Assembly: GCA_023213215.1 (NCBI GenBank)
Contig: CP096136.1
Coordinates: 1,798,001-1,862,000 of the forward strand
Source of the DNA: Flavobacterium sp. JAD_PAG50586_2
GTDB taxonomy: Bacteria; Bacteroidota; Bacteroidia; Flavobacteriales; Flavobacteriaceae
Direction of reading: 5' to 3'
DNA length: 64,000 nucleotides
The notes beneath the pieces were generated by a model. That model was not told the origin of the DNA. It saw only the letters and a program-made list of their open reading frames with translations, and made no database searches. Shown piece by piece: positions 7,607 to 18,455 of the stretch; the stretch's first letter is position 1, and each line of letters opens with the position of its first letter. Both the position numbers and the translations under genes were made by a program.

Positions 7607-10050
7607 TTATTCCCTAAAAAACACCCTTTTGACCCTTTGCGAAATACTGGTCAGAATTTCATAAGGAATGGTATTTAGCTGTTTAGCCATAAAATTGACC
7701 GTTGGATTTTCGCCAAAAATAATGACTGTATTACCTTCTTTGCAATCAATATGGGTTACGTCAACCATCAGCATATCCATACAAACGCTGCCTACAATTT
7801 TAGCTTGTTTTCCGTTAATAACAACGTAACCAACGCCATTGCCCCAACTTCTGCTGATGCCGTCTGCGTAGCCAATAGGAATGGTTGCGATTTTTGTAGT
7901 GGATTCGGACATGAATCTTCTGCCGTAACCCACACTTTCTCCGGCATCGATAGTTCGTATTTGTGAAATAACCGATTTTAAAGTCCCTACAACCTGAAGT
8001 TCTTTTTGTTCTTCGGCATCATTTGAAATTCCGTATAATCCAATGCCTAAGCGGACCATATCATATTGTGCATCGCCATAATTAGTGATTCCCGAAGTAT
8101 TTAAGATGTGGCGGATTGGCTTTATATTAAGTTCTGTAATCAATCGGGAAGAAAGTTTTTCAAACAGTGCAATTTGTTCTTTGGCAAAGGCATCGTGTTT
8201 AAGATCATCGCTGGTTGCCATGTGAGAAAGAATGCTTTTAATCTGAACGGTTTCGTTTCCTTTTAGGGTTCGGATTAAATCTTCCAGGTTTTCTTCTTCA
8301 AAACCTAAACGATGCATTCCAGTATCGATTTTTATGTGGATTGGAAAGTTCTTGAGTTTTTTTGTTCAGCAATCTTTAGAAATGCCTTTAATCCTTTGAT
8401 AGAATAAATTTCGGGTTCTAAATTATACTGGATGATGGCTGCAAAACTCGTTGTCTCTGGATTTAAAACCATGATCGGGACAGAAATCCCGGCGTTTTTA
8501 AGTGAAATTCCTTCATCGGCGAAAGCCACACCCAAATAATCTACCTTGTGGTGTTCGAGCAGATTGGCAATTTCAAAACCACCATTCCCATAACTGAAAG
8601 CTTTGACCATCACCATCATTTTGGTTTTTGGCTTCAGCTTCGATTTGAAAAAATTCAGGTTATGGCTTATCGCGTTAAGATTGATTTCCAGAACGGTTTC
8701 ATGTGTTTTTTCTTCAAGGATTGAAACGATTTCCTCGAAATGGAAATCACGCGCGCCTTTAATTAAAATGGTCTCATTTTCGAAATTCAGTTTTTCAAAA
8801 GCAACGGTAAATTCGGCTACGTTTTTAAACGTCACGCTATTGATAAACTTCTTTTTATATTGTGAAATCGTTTCGCCAATGCCAATGACACGGCTAATCT
8901 TATTTGAGATTATCAATTGCGAAACTTGGGAATAAAGCTCTTCATTATTTAACCCACTTTGAAAAATATCTGAAAGGATAAGCGTTTTCTTTTTGTGCTG
9001 TTTCTGATTTTCCAGGAAATCCAAGGCAATCTTCAGTGATTGAAAATCGGAGCTGTAACTATCATCGATAATTGTTGAATTATTGATGCCGTTTTTGACT
9101 TTCAGCCGCATTTCTACTGGATACAACTGCGACATTCTCGTTTGGATGACTTTGTGGCTGTAACCAAAATAAAGCATTACCATCATGCAATGAATGGCAT
9201 TTTCAACCGATGCCTGATCCTGGAATGGAATCGTAACCGGAAACGTGTCTTCCCTATAAGTAATGTGTAATTCAGTTAGTTCTCCTGTATTTTTCTTTGT
9301 AATGTAAACGTCTGCGCTCTTATCGTCGGAACACCAACTGAATGTTTTAATTTTTGGATTGACAAAGGCAGTGATGCTTTTATTTTTATGCAAAATCAAT
9401 ACGTTTACCGAACTAAAAAGCTTTAGTTTCTCCTTTATTTTTTCGGCAGCGCTTGAAAATCCTTCATCGTGGGCTGAACCAATATTAGATAGAATACCAA
9501 TCGTTGGCTGAATGATTTTTTGGAGTTTTTCCATTTCATGAGGCATCGAAATTCCAGCCTCGAAAATGCCGAGATTGTGTTTTTCATTGATACCCAAAAT
9601 AGAAAGCGGCACACCAACTTGGGAATTATAACTTTTTGGGCTTCGTATGATATTAAAATCCGGGCTTAAAAGGAAATTTAGCCATTCCTTTATTATTGTT
9701 TTCCCGTTGCTTCCGGTAATTCCGATAATTGGAAAATCAAACTGGCTGCGATAAAACGAGGCGAATTTCTGTAAGGCATCAAGCGTATTATCAACTAAAA
9801 GGAAATTAGCTTTATCTTCGAGATTTTTCGAAATTTTGGTCACAACAAAATGCTGAACACCTTTCCCAATAAGTTCTTCTATGTAAATATGCCCGTCGTG
9901 ATTAGGTCCGGAAAGCGCAAAAAACAAAGTGTTCTTGTCGTTTTGAAACGAACGGCTGTCAATAGAAATAGAGCTAATTAATGCAGTATCATCATTCCCA
10001 AACCAATTGGCTTTGATGATGGGAACAATATTTTTTAGGGTTAGTTTCAA
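7607..10050 (-). CDS. Bifunctional MurF ligase / alanine racemase (frameshifted)
   Basis: This fusion is typical of Bacteroidota: a UDP-MurNAc-tripeptide D-Ala-D-Ala ligase followed by a PLP-dependent alanine racemase, so one protein makes D-alanine and consumes its dipeptide. The MurF part (about residues 1-440) shows the P-loop GITGSNGKT, PKSYNSQVGVPLSIL and DSYSSDFQSL. The racemase part begins near INLNAISHNLNFFKSKL and has the PLP-lysine motif MVMVKAFSYGNGG. The frame breaks in the racemase after IAEQK; reading the seven T at 8357-8363 as eight restores the link to IKIDTGMHRLGFEEE and the remaining barrel and C-terminal domain (GESVGYGRRF, GYADGISRSWGNG, GSVCMDMLMVDVT). Total 814 residues, as expected. 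tdk lies 12 bases upstream on the same strand. Confidence 0.92.
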
Positions 10051-10062
10051 TTTTTTTGGGAT

Positions 10063-10686
10063 TTATTCTCGTTCTTCAGAAAGATGCTCCGGATCTTTTA
10101 CAATCATATTTTGGCGTAAGGCATTATAATAAGCGGCACGGCTAAGCGGTTCATATTCTTCAGTTTCTCCGAGCATGACTAATTTATCATTGTCATTTTT
10201 TCTAAAACTGTAATGGGCTAAATTTCCGGTTCGGGTACAAACGGCATGTACTTTGGTTACATATTCTGCAGTTGCCATCAGCGCTGGCATTGGTCCGAAA
10301 GGATTTCCTTTAAAATCCATATCCAAACCTGCGACAATTACACGTATTCCGGAATTGGCAAGGTCATTACAAACTGCTACGATTTCGTCATCAAAAAATT
10401 GCGCTTCGTCAATACCAACAACATCACAGCCTTGTGCTAAAATCCGAATATTCGCAGCAGCAGGAACCGGCGTAGAACGGATTTCGTTTTTATTGTGCGA
10501 AACTACCATCTCTTCGTCGTAACGCGTATCGATCGATGGCTTGAAAATTTCCACTTTTTGCTTAGCAAATTGCGCCCTTTTCAACCGACGGATCAGTTCT
10601 TCGGTTTTACCCGAAAACATCGAACCGCAGATGACTTCGATCCAACCAAATTGTTCTTTGTGATTTACTGTATTTTCGAGAAACAT
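10063..10686 (-). CDS. tdk: Thymidine kinase
   Basis: The enzyme phosphorylates thymidine to dTMP in the salvage pathway. Of 207 residues, the Walker A loop is [15 protein letters not shown], the Walker B/lid segment is [10 protein letters not shown], and the substrate loop is [15 protein letters not shown]. Type II thymidine kinases usually have four zinc-binding cysteines; here the lasso region reads [17 protein letters not shown] with one cysteine only, so structural zinc is probably not bound. I chose the ATG at 10686 because it opens on the usual [19 protein letters not shown] start. It precedes murF-alr on the same strand with a 12-base gap and probably shares its transcript. Confidence 0.93.
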   Translation of the reverse strand: MFLENTVNHKEQFGWIEVICGSMFSGKTEELIRRLKRAQFAKQKVEIFKPSIDTRYDEEMVVSHNKNEIRSTPVPAAANIRILAQGCDVVGIDEAQFFDDEIVAVCNDLANSGIRVIVAGLDMDFKGNPFGPMPALMATAEYVTKVHAVCTRTGNLAHYSFRKNDNDKLVMLGETEEYEPLSRAAYYNALRQNMIVKDPEHLSEERE

Positions 10687-10787
10687 TTTGTATTTTTCCT
10701 GCGCTAAAGATGAATAGTTTTTATTACTTTGTAACAGAAACAAAAATATTAAAAAAGACGACCTTATTCCATAATATTTTCAAACTT

Positions 10788-11810
10788 ATGAAAAAAAGAT
10801 TAGAAGCCGAATTAATCAGCATTGCACACCGGATTTTAAAACTGAAAAACAAATCGGAGGTTGACCAATTGTATAAGGAAACGCAAAAGTTATACGATAC
10901 GCTTGCTGTTTTAAAGTTTTATCAGGACAATTTCGAGTCGGTAAAATCAGATGTAACTGAAGCTGTTTTGGAAGAAAAACTCGAGCAATCTAATCAAACC
11001 GTTTCAGAGCCAGAACCAAAAGTTGAAATAAAAGAAGAAATTGCTGAACCCGTTGCTGAGGTAGAAGAAATTGAAAGTGCTGACAAAGAAGCGGCAAGTG
11101 AACCTGAAATTGAAGAAGAAGCTGAAGCCGAATCAGAAGAAGAAATAGTCGTTTCAGAAAAACCGGAAGACACAGTTGAGGAAGACCCGAGCGAAAGCGA
11201 ACAGGCGAAGCAATTGGAAGAACCAGCTTTGACAGAAGATTCAGAGGATACTGAGCAAGAAGAAGCTTCCGAAGAGGAATTGGTATCGGAAGAAAAACCT
11301 TTATTTGAACCCATTTTTGAATTAGAAGAGGAAGAAGAAGTTGAAGAGGAAAAGGTCAATGAGGTGAAAACCGTTGAAAAACTGGAAGATCATATTGGAA
11401 GATATGCAGACCCTGTTTTTGTAAAGCCAAATGACGTTACGTTATTCCCAACTGACTCGAGCGATAGCGAACTGGCGAAGCAAACTACAACGGAAATCCC
11501 TGCAGAAACAAGGGAGGAAATCATAACTGCCATTACGCCAGTCGAAGTGCCTAAAACAGCCGCTATGAGTGACGCGATGTCCAAATCAATTGCCATCGGA
11601 TTGAATGACAGAATAGGTTTTGTAAAACATCTTTTCAACGACAGCAATGAAGACTTTAACCGTGTAATTTCACAGTTGAATACTTTCGATACGTTTGAAG
11701 AAGCCAAAACCTTTATAAATGAAATGGTTATTCCGGATTATAACTATTGGGTTGGCGAAGAAGAGTATATCGAACGTTTTATGGCTATTGTGGAGAAAAA
11801 ATTCCAATAA
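10788..11810 (+). CDS. Acidic hypothetical protein with a long Glu-rich linker
   Basis: This 340-residue protein has no signal peptide. Residues 1-60 are helical and basic (MKKRLEAELISIAHRILKLK), residues about 65-230 form a low-complexity stretch rich in Glu, Ser, Val and Ala, and the last 75 residues form a folded-looking conserved end (IGLNDRIGFVKHLF, SQLNTFDTFEEAKTFINEM, WVGEEEYIERFMAIVEKKF). Similar proteins occur next to rsmI in flavobacteria as I recall; no function is known to me. The ATG at 10788 is preferred because the two longer options begin with a non-conserved sequence. The rsmI start codon follows its stop directly, so translation of the two is probably coupled. Confidence 0.75.
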   Translation: MKKRLEAELISIAHRILKLKNKSEVDQLYKETQKLYDTLAVLKFYQDNFESVKSDVTEAVLEEKLEQSNQTVSEPEPKVEIKEEIAEPVAEVEEIESADKEAASEPEIEEEAEAESEEEIVVSEKPEDTVEEDPSESEQAKQLEEPALTEDSEDTEQEEASEEELVSEEKPLFEPIFELEEEEEVEEEKVNEVKTVEKLEDHIGRYADPVFVKPNDVTLFPTDSSDSELAKQTTTEIPAETREEIITAITPVEVPKTAAMSDAMSKSIAIGLNDRIGFVKHLFNDSNEDFNRVISQLNTFDTFEEAKTFINEMVIPDYNYWVGEEEYIERFMAIVEKKFQ

Positions 11811-12488
11811 ATGGCCAAACTTTACATAGTTCCCACGCCAATTGGCAATCTTGAAGACATGACTTTCAGAGCCATTAAGGTTTTGAAAGAAGTCGATTTG
11901 ATTTTGGCCGAAGACACCAGGACTAGCGGTAAACTGCTGAAGCATTTTGAGATTTCCACACACATGCACAGCCATCACATGCACAACGAACACAAAACCG
12001 TTGAAAACCTGATTAAGCGTATGCAGGCTGGAGAAAATATTGCACTCATTTCAGACGCTGGAACTCCGGCAATTTCAGATCCTGGATTTTTACTGACGCG
12101 TGCCTGTGTTGAAAATAATATTGAAGTCGATTGTCTTCCTGGCGCCACCGCTTTTGTCCCGGCTTTAGTGAATAGCGGTTTGCCCAATGACCGGTTCGTT
12201 TTTGAAGGTTTCCTACCCGAAAAGAAAGGACGACAAACCCGATATTTAGCATTAGCCGAAGAAAACCGAACCATGATTTTCTATGTTTCGCCTCATAAAT
12301 TGGTAAAAACCTTAGCGGAATTTGTACAGTATTTTGGAGCTGACAGGTCCGTTTCGGTTTCCAGGGAATTATCGAAACTACACGAAGAAACGATACGCGG
12401 AACAGCAGAAGAGGTTTTAAAACATTTCGAAGCGAAGCCTCCAAAAGGGGAAATTGTAGCTGTGGTTGGTGGGAAATCCTTAAAATAA
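11811..12488 (+). CDS. rsmI: 16S rRNA (cytidine-1402-2'-O)-methyltransferase
   Basis: RsmI adds a 2'-O-methyl group to C1402 in the ribosomal P site. The tetrapyrrole-methylase fold is clear: VPTPIGNLEDMTFRAI at the start, LAEDTRTSGKLLKHF, ALISDAGTPAISDPG and VDCLPGATAFVPALVNSGL, which build the SAM site, and a late SRELSKLHEE motif. At 225 residues it lacks the C-terminal extension of the E. coli protein; short forms like this are common in Bacteroidota. The ATG abuts the stop codon of the acidic protein, and the peroxidase gene follows after 4 bases, so the three form one operon. Confidence 0.94.
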   Translation: MAKLYIVPTPIGNLEDMTFRAIKVLKEVDLILAEDTRTSGKLLKHFEISTHMHSHHMHNEHKTVENLIKRMQAGENIALISDAGTPAISDPGFLLTRACVENNIEVDCLPGATAFVPALVNSGLPNDRFVFEGFLPEKKGRQTRYLALAEENRTMIFYVSPHKLVKTLAEFVQYFGADRSVSVSRELSKLHEETIRGTAEEVLKHFEAKPPKGEIVAVVGGKSLK

Positions 12489-12492
12489 AATC

Positions 12493-13677
12493 ATGAAAAA
12501 AGCCTTTGTTTTAGGTCTCCTTCTAATTTTCTTCATCTCTTGTTCAGATGACGCTAAATACGTGCCTATAAACAACACGGTAAAAGTTATTAACCTTCCG
12601 GAAACGCCTTATGATTATGTCAACTTAAATTTGCCACCTCATTTTTTAACAAATGACGGAGGAGCATTTCCCAGTTCTGTCAACGGAATTGATAATAACC
12701 CAAGCTCAAATCCGGTTACTGATGCCGGAGCTACTCTCGGAAGGGTGCTTTTTTACGATGTTAACTTAAGCCAGAATAAAACAGTGGCATGTGGCAGTTG
12801 CCACCGACAGGATTTAGCCTTTAGTGATTCGCCTGTAAAAAGTTTAGGATTTCTTCTGGTTCCAACACGAAGGCATTCAATATCTCTAGTAAACCAACGC
12901 TATTACTCCAGAGGACGCTTCTTTTGGGATGAGCGCGCAGCCACTTTAGAGGATCAGGTTTTACAACCCATACTTGATGTACATGAAATGGGATTAACGG
13001 CCAATGAGATTACACAGAAGGTAGCAGCGCGGCCATTTTACAGTCCGTTGTTTCAGGCTGCATTTGGAACAGGGATGATTTCCAATGAAAGGATAGCCGA
13101 TGCCTTGTCGCAATTTATAAGAAGCATCGTCAGCAGCCAAAGCCGTTATGATACCGGAAGAGCTCAGGTAGCCAACAGGCAGATGCCGTTTCCGAATTTT
13201 ACTGCCGAAGAAAATCAAGGCAAAACGCTTTTCATGAAACCAGTTAATGAAGGTGGAGCAGGGTGTTTTCAATGCCATGCCACTGAAGCTTTTGTAAGTG
13301 TCAATTCGGGACCAAAGAACAACGGATTGGATTTGACATCAACGAATGACTTTGGCGCTTTTGAAACTTTTCCAGCCATTACTGATTTTAAAGGAGCATT
13401 CAAAATCCCGACTTTGAAAAACATTGCCTTAACAGCGCCTTACATGCACGATGGTCGTTTTCAAACCTTGCAGCAGGTTATAGAACATTATAACAGTGGT
13501 GTAAAAAATCATCCAAATCTGTCACCACAATTGAAAGATATAAACGGGAATCCGCAACATCTGAATTTGACTGCTGAACAAAAAGCGGCGTTATTTTCTT
13601 TCTTGAGAACGCTTACGGATGAAAATATCATCCAAAACCAAAAATGGAGCGATCCGTTTATCAATCAGCATCTTTAA
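12493..13677 (+). CDS. Di-haem cytochrome c peroxidase family lipoprotein
   Basis: This 394-residue protein belongs to the CcpA/MauG family, which reduces hydrogen peroxide in the periplasm using two c-type haems. A lipoprotein signal ends at FFISC (about residue 17). The first haem site is ACGSCH (about residue 97), the second is GCFQCH (about residue 257), and the C-terminal part has the usual TAPYMHDGRFQTLQQVIEHYNSG segment, split here as TAPYMHDGRF and QTLQQVIEHYNSG. As a lipoprotein it would be anchored to a membrane. It is the last gene of the rsmI operon. Whether it is a true peroxidase or a MauG-like oxidase of another protein cannot be told from the sequence. Confidence 0.9.
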   Translation: MKKAFVLGLLLIFFISCSDDAKYVPINNTVKVINLPETPYDYVNLNLPPHFLTNDGGAFPSSVNGIDNNPSSNPVTDAGATLGRVLFYDVNLSQNKTVACGSCHRQDLAFSDSPVKSLGFLLVPTRRHSISLVNQRYYSRGRFFWDERAATLEDQVLQPILDVHEMGLTANEITQKVAARPFYSPLFQAAFGTGMISNERIADALSQFIRSIVSSQSRYDTGRAQVANRQMPFPNFTAEENQGKTLFMKPVNEGGAGCFQCHATEAFVSVNSGPKNNGLDLTSTNDFGAFETFPAITDFKGAFKIPTLKNIALTAPYMHDGRFQTLQQVIEHYNSGVKNHPNLSPQLKDINGNPQHLNLTAEQKAALFSFLRTLTDENIIQNQKWSDPFINQHL

Positions 13678-13723
13678 AGAGAAGCAAGAGACAAGACAAT
13701 TCGAAGAATAAATTTTTTTTCTT

Positions 13724-15356
13724 TTATCTATTTTCTTTTTCAACTTCCAAATCCACAAACGAGAATGAATTTCCGCTGAACAAGCCTTTGTCTGAAAGCT
13801 TCAAATCAGGAATTACCAATAAGGCCATAAAGGAAAGCGTCATGAAAGGTGCTTTTAGGTTACTGCCTAATTGTTTAGCCATCGCGTCGATTTCCTGATA
13901 CGCTTTTCCGGTTTCCCATCCATCCTTGTCGCTCATGATTCCGGCAACTGGAAGCGCCAATGATTTTGATTCCAAACCATTTACCGCACAAACACCACCT
14001 TTGTTTTCAATCAAAATGTTGACTGCTTTACAGATTTCCTCGTCAGAAGTTCCAACCACAACTATGTTATGGCAATCATGCGCCACAGAGCTTGCAATCG
14101 CACCGCTTTTTAATCCAAAGTTTTTGATGAAGGCAATCGCAGGCTTAGCGTCCTGATACCGATTAACTACAGCCATTTTTAGTATGTCGTTTTCTGTGTC
14201 AGAGATGATTTTCCCGTTTTCTATCTTTGGTTTTTGATGGATTTCGTTGGTGATTAATTGCCCTTCCAAGGCTTCAATTACCCTGATTTTTTCGGCTGAG
14301 CCAGCAATTTCAAAGTCTTTGATTTCTTTTTGGACGTATTGAAATTATTCGGTTTTTCAAAGGCGATGTGTTTTACAAAAGACTTTCCGTTTTCGGCAAC
14401 CAATTCACCATCGATGTAGGTTTGAAGTACTTTAAAATCGGTTAAATCTTCAACCACAATAAAATCGGCAGCGTCATTTTTTTGCAATAAACCAATGTTC
14501 ATTTTGTAATGCTTCACCGGATTAATGCATGCCATCTGCAGTATTTTAAACAGATCAAATCCTTTCGCAACAGCTCTTGCACAAAGCAGATTAATATGTC
14601 CGACAATCAAATCATCAGGATGCTTGTCATCGGAACAGAACATCATATTTTCAAAATTATCAGGCAACAAATCGATTAAGGCTTCAAAATTTTTCGCAGC
14701 ACTTCCTTCACGAATAAGTACTTTCATACCTAATGATAGTTTTTCAGCACCTTCATCGTAAGTAAAACATTCGTGGTCGGTTGAAATTCCGGCAGCAATA
14801 TATTTTTTAATGGGTTCGCCACCCAATCCCGGCGCATGGCCATCCACAGGTTTATTGTAATGTTTCGCCCAGGCAATCTTTTTCAGGACTTCTTCATCAT
14901 CGAATAAAACGCCAGGATAATTCATCATTTCAGACAAATAATAAATATCAGGAGAAGCCATCAGTTCCTTAATCTGATCCGAATCAATTACAGCACCAGC
15001 CGTTTCAAAAAGGTTGCAGGAACACACGATGGAGCTCCAAAATGAAACTTCAATGGCACTTGCTTTCCGTTTTCAATCATATAATGAACACCGTCTTTTC
15101 CGAGCACGTTGGCAATTTCGTGTGGATCCGAAATCGTTCCGACAGTTCCGTGAAGGACAGCTATTTTTGCAAATTCGGATGGAACCAGCATCGAGCTTTC
15201 TATATGGATGTGAGCATCAACAAACCCGGGAAGAATATAATTTTTTACACTATGTTCTTTCTCCATTATGGAAGTAATCTTTCCGTTTTCAACAGTAATT
15301 TCTCCCGAATATATCCTGCGGTTTGGAATATCGACAATCTGGCCCTGAATCTGCAT
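13724..15356 (-). CDS. ade: Adenine deaminase (two frameshifts)
   Basis: The enzyme converts adenine to hypoxanthine for purine salvage. Three frames in series cover one protein of 544 residues. The N-terminal part has the metal site [14 protein letters not shown]; the central part has [30 protein letters not shown] and [15 protein letters not shown]; the C-terminal part has [29 protein letters not shown] and the end [22 protein letters not shown]. The first break is at the five A at 15007-15011 (one base missing, giving SCVPAT then [11 protein letters not shown]). The second is at the five T at 14327-14331 (one missing, giving [16 protein letters not shown]). Two independent errors in one gene could also mean a true pseudogene, but neighbours show the same kind of error. 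Confidence 0.85.
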
Positions 15357-15452
15357 TTTATAAAATTTTAGTAAATCAAAAATAACGAATATAACGAGGT
15401 TTTATCTATAAATTAGAAACAAAAACTATATCATTTTTTCTAAGCTTTCGCG

Positions 15453-15460
15453 TATTTTTG
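15453..15460 (+). promoter_or_regulatory. Probable -7 element for recJ
   Basis: TATTTTTG fits the Bacteroidota -7 consensus and lies 46 bases before the recJ start. A clear -33 TTG is missing. Confidence 0.4.
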
Positions 15461-15506
15461 TCTACAACCATTTAGAATTCAAAATTCAAAATTTATAATA
15501 AAAAAA

Positions 15507-17194
15507 ATGCGCTGGACACTCAAACCAAAACCAGATTCCCACAAAGTTAACCATTTGGCTGACCTATTAAAGGTAGACAATCTCATTGCTACGCTTTTGG
15601 TACAGCGCGGAATTGAAACGTTTGAACAGGCTCGCGAGTTTTTCCGTCCCAGTTTGGATGATTTGCACAATCCCTATCTGATGAAAGACATGGATAAAGC
15701 GGTTTTTCGAATTGAAACGGCGATTGTAAACGGCGAAAATATTTTGGTTTTTGGCGATTATGATGTCGATGGAACCACTGCTGTTTCTCTGGTTTCGTCT
15801 TATCTCAAAAGTTATTATCCGAATGTGGCGACTTATATTCCCGACCGTTATGATGAAGGTTACGGAATTTCGTTTAAGGGAATTGACTATGCCGATGACA
15901 ATGGAATTTCACTAATTATTGCTTTGGATTGCGGCATCAAATCGATTGATCACATTGCTTACGCGAACGAAAGAAACATCGATTTTATTATTTGTGATCA
16001 CCATCGTCCGGGCGAAAAATTGCCTGATGCTGTTGCGATTCTCGATCCCAAAAGGGAAGATTGCCATTATCCGTATGACGAATTATGTGGTTGTGGAATT
16101 GGCTTCAAATTGATTCAGGCTTTGGCCCAAAATAACGGGCAAACGATTGATGACTTGTTAATTTACCTCGATTTAGTGGCGACAGCAATCGCTGCGGATA
16201 TTGTTCCGATGACTGGTGAAAACAGGATTTTGGCGAAATTCGGGTTAGATGTTATCAATAAAAATCCACGTCCGGGAATTAAGGCTTTGATCCAAAACGT
16301 AAAGAAAAAACACTCACGATTACAGATGTCGTATTTATTATCGCACCAAGAATTAATGCGGCAGGCAGAATAAAGCATGGAAATGAAGCGGTCGCTTTGC
16401 TAACCGAATATGACTTAGATCAGGCGGAACAATTTGCTTCCGAAATAGAACAGCACAACTCTGACCGAAAGGATTTAGACAAACAAATTACCATTGAAGC
16501 ACTGGATCAAATTGAGATCAATAATGAGCAGGATGGTTTTACTTCTGTTGTTTATAGCGAAAACTGGCACAAAGGCGTTATTGGCATTGTGGCTTCCCGA
16601 TTGATAGAAACCTATTACAGGCCAACAATAGTTTTCACCAAAAGCGGTGACAAACTGGCTGCATCGGCGCGTTCCGTGAAGGATTTTGATATTTATAATG
16701 CTCTCGAAGCCAGTTCAGAACATTTAGAACAATTTGGAGGCCATATGTATGCCGCAGGAATGACATTGAAGGAAGAGAATTACCTAAACTTTAAAAAGGC
16801 CTTTGAAAAAGTAGTTTCAGAAACGATTCCTCCCGATTTATTGACTCCTGAAATTTCAATTGATGCCGAAATTGACCTTACAGATATCAATGAGAAATTA
16901 GTGCGGCTGTTGAACCAGTTCGAACCTTTCGGGCCACAGAATATGACACCCGTTTTTATTTCGAAAAATCTAAAAGACACCGGTTATGCTAAGCAATTAG
17001 GGCAAAAGGAAGAACATTTAAAATTATTTGTAAAACAAAATAATTCCGAAGGTTTTGGAGCGATAGGTTTTGGATTAGGAAACAAATTAGAATTGGTAAA
17101 AAGCCAAAATTCCTTTGAAGCTGTTTATTGCATTGATGAAAACGAATTTAATGGGAATGTAACTGTGCAGTTGAGGTTGAAGGATATTAGGTAA
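15507..17194 (+). CDS. recJ: Single-stranded-DNA-specific exonuclease RecJ (frameshifted)
   Basis: RecJ degrades single-stranded DNA 5' to 3' in mismatch repair and recombination. The DHH-family motifs are present: VFGDYDVDGTTA (motif I), LIIALDCGIKS, CDHHRPGE (motif III, DHH) and the CGCGIGFKLIQAL segment. The frame breaks after NVKKK; reading the six A at 16305-16310 as seven gives TLTITDVVFIIAPRINAAGRI and rejoins the second half (GVIGIVASRLIETYYRPTIV, ARSVKDFDIYNAL, the DHHA1 motif EQFGGHMYAAGMTL). The restored length of 562 residues is normal. It is monocistronic and convergent with the next gene. Confidence 0.92.
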
Positions 17195-17204
17195 TCAGGC
17201 AACA

Positions 17205-17633
17205 TCAGGGTTCTTGATGGAATTCAATAGTATTTGATTTATCGGAAGATAACTTTTTGCCCACCAACTTCCCATCTGAAAAGGACAGAGGTTCAAATCC
17301 GTTAAAATCTTTTATGTGAATTTGTTTGTTGACGGTATACCATTCATAGGTCTGTTCAGAACTTTTCTCCACTTCTTTTTGGACTTGGCTTGACTTACAA
17401 TCGGCTTCAGAATTGAAGGAAACGGTTACGGTATTTTTGTCAAATTTCAGCGAACAGTAGGTGTAAATCATGCATTTGCCACCATATTCAGTTTTTGTTT
17501 TTACTGTGCTATATAAAGCTGAAAAGGTTTTTCCTTTTAATTTTTTCTGTGAAAAAGACGGAAAAGAAAGTAACAACATCAAAATAGTGATTGTTGTAAC
17601 AGGCAATAGTTTATAAAGGCTCTTATTCATCAT
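17205..17633 (-). CDS. Hypothetical secreted protein
   Basis: This protein of about 142 residues has a signal peptide (LLPVTTITILMLLLSFPSFSQ) and a beta-rich remainder with two cysteines about 10 residues apart (CMIYTYCSLKF) and a third at DCKSSQ. I do not recognise a family. It starts 22 bases downstream of the lpxH stop on the same strand, so it may be read from the lpxH transcript. Two ATGs in a row allow a start at 17633 or 17630. Confidence 0.6.
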   Translation of the reverse strand: MMNKSLYKLLPVTTITILMLLLSFPSFSQKKLKGKTFSALYSTVKTKTEYGGKCMIYTYCSLKFDKNTVTVSFNSEADCKSSQVQKEVEKSSEQTYEWYTVNKQIHIKDFNGFEPLSFSDGKLVGKKLSSDKSNTIEFHQEP

Positions 17634-17655
17634 ATTTAAATTAGAAAATGGAAAG

Positions 17656-18408
17656 CTAATATTCTTTCAACTCAAACTTTTCTCCGTCAAAAACACCATA
17701 AGTGAAATAGCCAATCCAATCGCCTAAATTGACATATTCAGCGTTTTCGCCAACCTTTAAAACCATTGGCAAATGACGGTGACCGAAAATGAGATAGTTG
17801 TAATGTTTGGTTTCGAGCTTGCGTTTTGAATATTGCACCAGCCATTCGTTTTCCTCGCCAAGGTATTTCACATCTGCATCGCCTGAAATCAGTTTGTTTT
17901 TTACTGAAAGGTATTGTGCCAGTTTAACACCAATATCGGGATGAAGCCAACGATAAAGCCATTTCGAAAACGGATTGGTAAACACTTTTTTCATACGTTT
18001 ATAACCTTTGTCGCCTGGACCTTTTCCGTCACCATGTCCAATCAGAAATGTTTTTCCGTTGAACTCATATTCCTGATTATCGTGAAATACCGGAATATTA
18101 AGCTCTTTCTGAAAGTAATCATCCATCCATAAATCGTGGTTGCCTACAAAGAAATAGATTGGGATTCCGCTGTCACGGATTTCGGCTAACTTTCCAAGCA
18201 CTCTGACAAAACCTTTTGGAACAACCGTTTTATATTCAAACCAAAAATCGAATAAATCACCGAGAAGGAATATGGCGTCGGCATCTTTTTTTACTTCGTC
18301 CAGCCAGGCAACAAACTTTTGCTCACGCGGGAAACTGGCTTCGGGCGTTGGTGCACCAAAGTGTTGATCGGAAGCAAAATATATTTTTTTATTGGGAGAA
18401 ATGGTCAT
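17656..18408 (-). CDS. lpxH: UDP-2,3-diacylglucosamine diphosphatase
   Basis: LpxH hydrolyses UDP-2,3-diacylglucosamine to lipid X, the fourth step of lipid A synthesis, at the cytoplasmic side of the inner membrane. The calcineurin-like metal sites are all seen in its 250 residues: ASDQHFGAPTPEA, LLGDLFDFWFEY, FVGNHDLWM, LIGHGDGKGPGDKGYKRMK and IFGHRHLPM. The first motif reads SDQHFG rather than the SDLHL of proteobacteria, as is usual in Bacteroidota. It lies between a repeat copy and the small secreted protein gene. Confidence 0.92.
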   Translation of the reverse strand: MTISPNKKIYFASDQHFGAPTPEASFPREQKFVAWLDEVKKDADAIFLLGDLFDFWFEYKTVVPKGFVRVLGKLAEIRDSGIPIYFFVGNHDLWMDDYFQKELNIPVFHDNQEYEFNGKTFLIGHGDGKGPGDKGYKRMKKVFTNPFSKWLYRWLHPDIGVKLAQYLSVKNKLISGDADVKYLGEENEWLVQYSKRKLETKHYNYLIFGHRHLPMVLKVGENAEYVNLGDWIGYFTYGVFDGEKFELKEY

Positions 18409-18428
18409 TAGAAATTTTAGTTTAAAAG

Positions 18429-18455
18429 CACTTCGACTGCGCTCAGTGTGACAAT
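18429..18455 (-). repeat. Dispersed repeat CACCCTGAGCGCAGTCGAAGGG family, copy 1
   Basis: On the minus strand this reads GTCACACTGAGCGCAGTCGAAGTG. Its core TGAGCGCAGTCGAAG is identical to the copies at 48968 and 63658. It fills the gap between queD and lpxH, adjoining the queD stop codon. Confidence 0.8.

Noticed and set aside
10994-11359. A serine-rich minus-strand open frame of 121 residues
   Set aside because: It is the exact antisense of the Glu-rich linker of the acidic protein; GAA/GAG codons read backwards as serine and phenylalanine codons. No family likeness.
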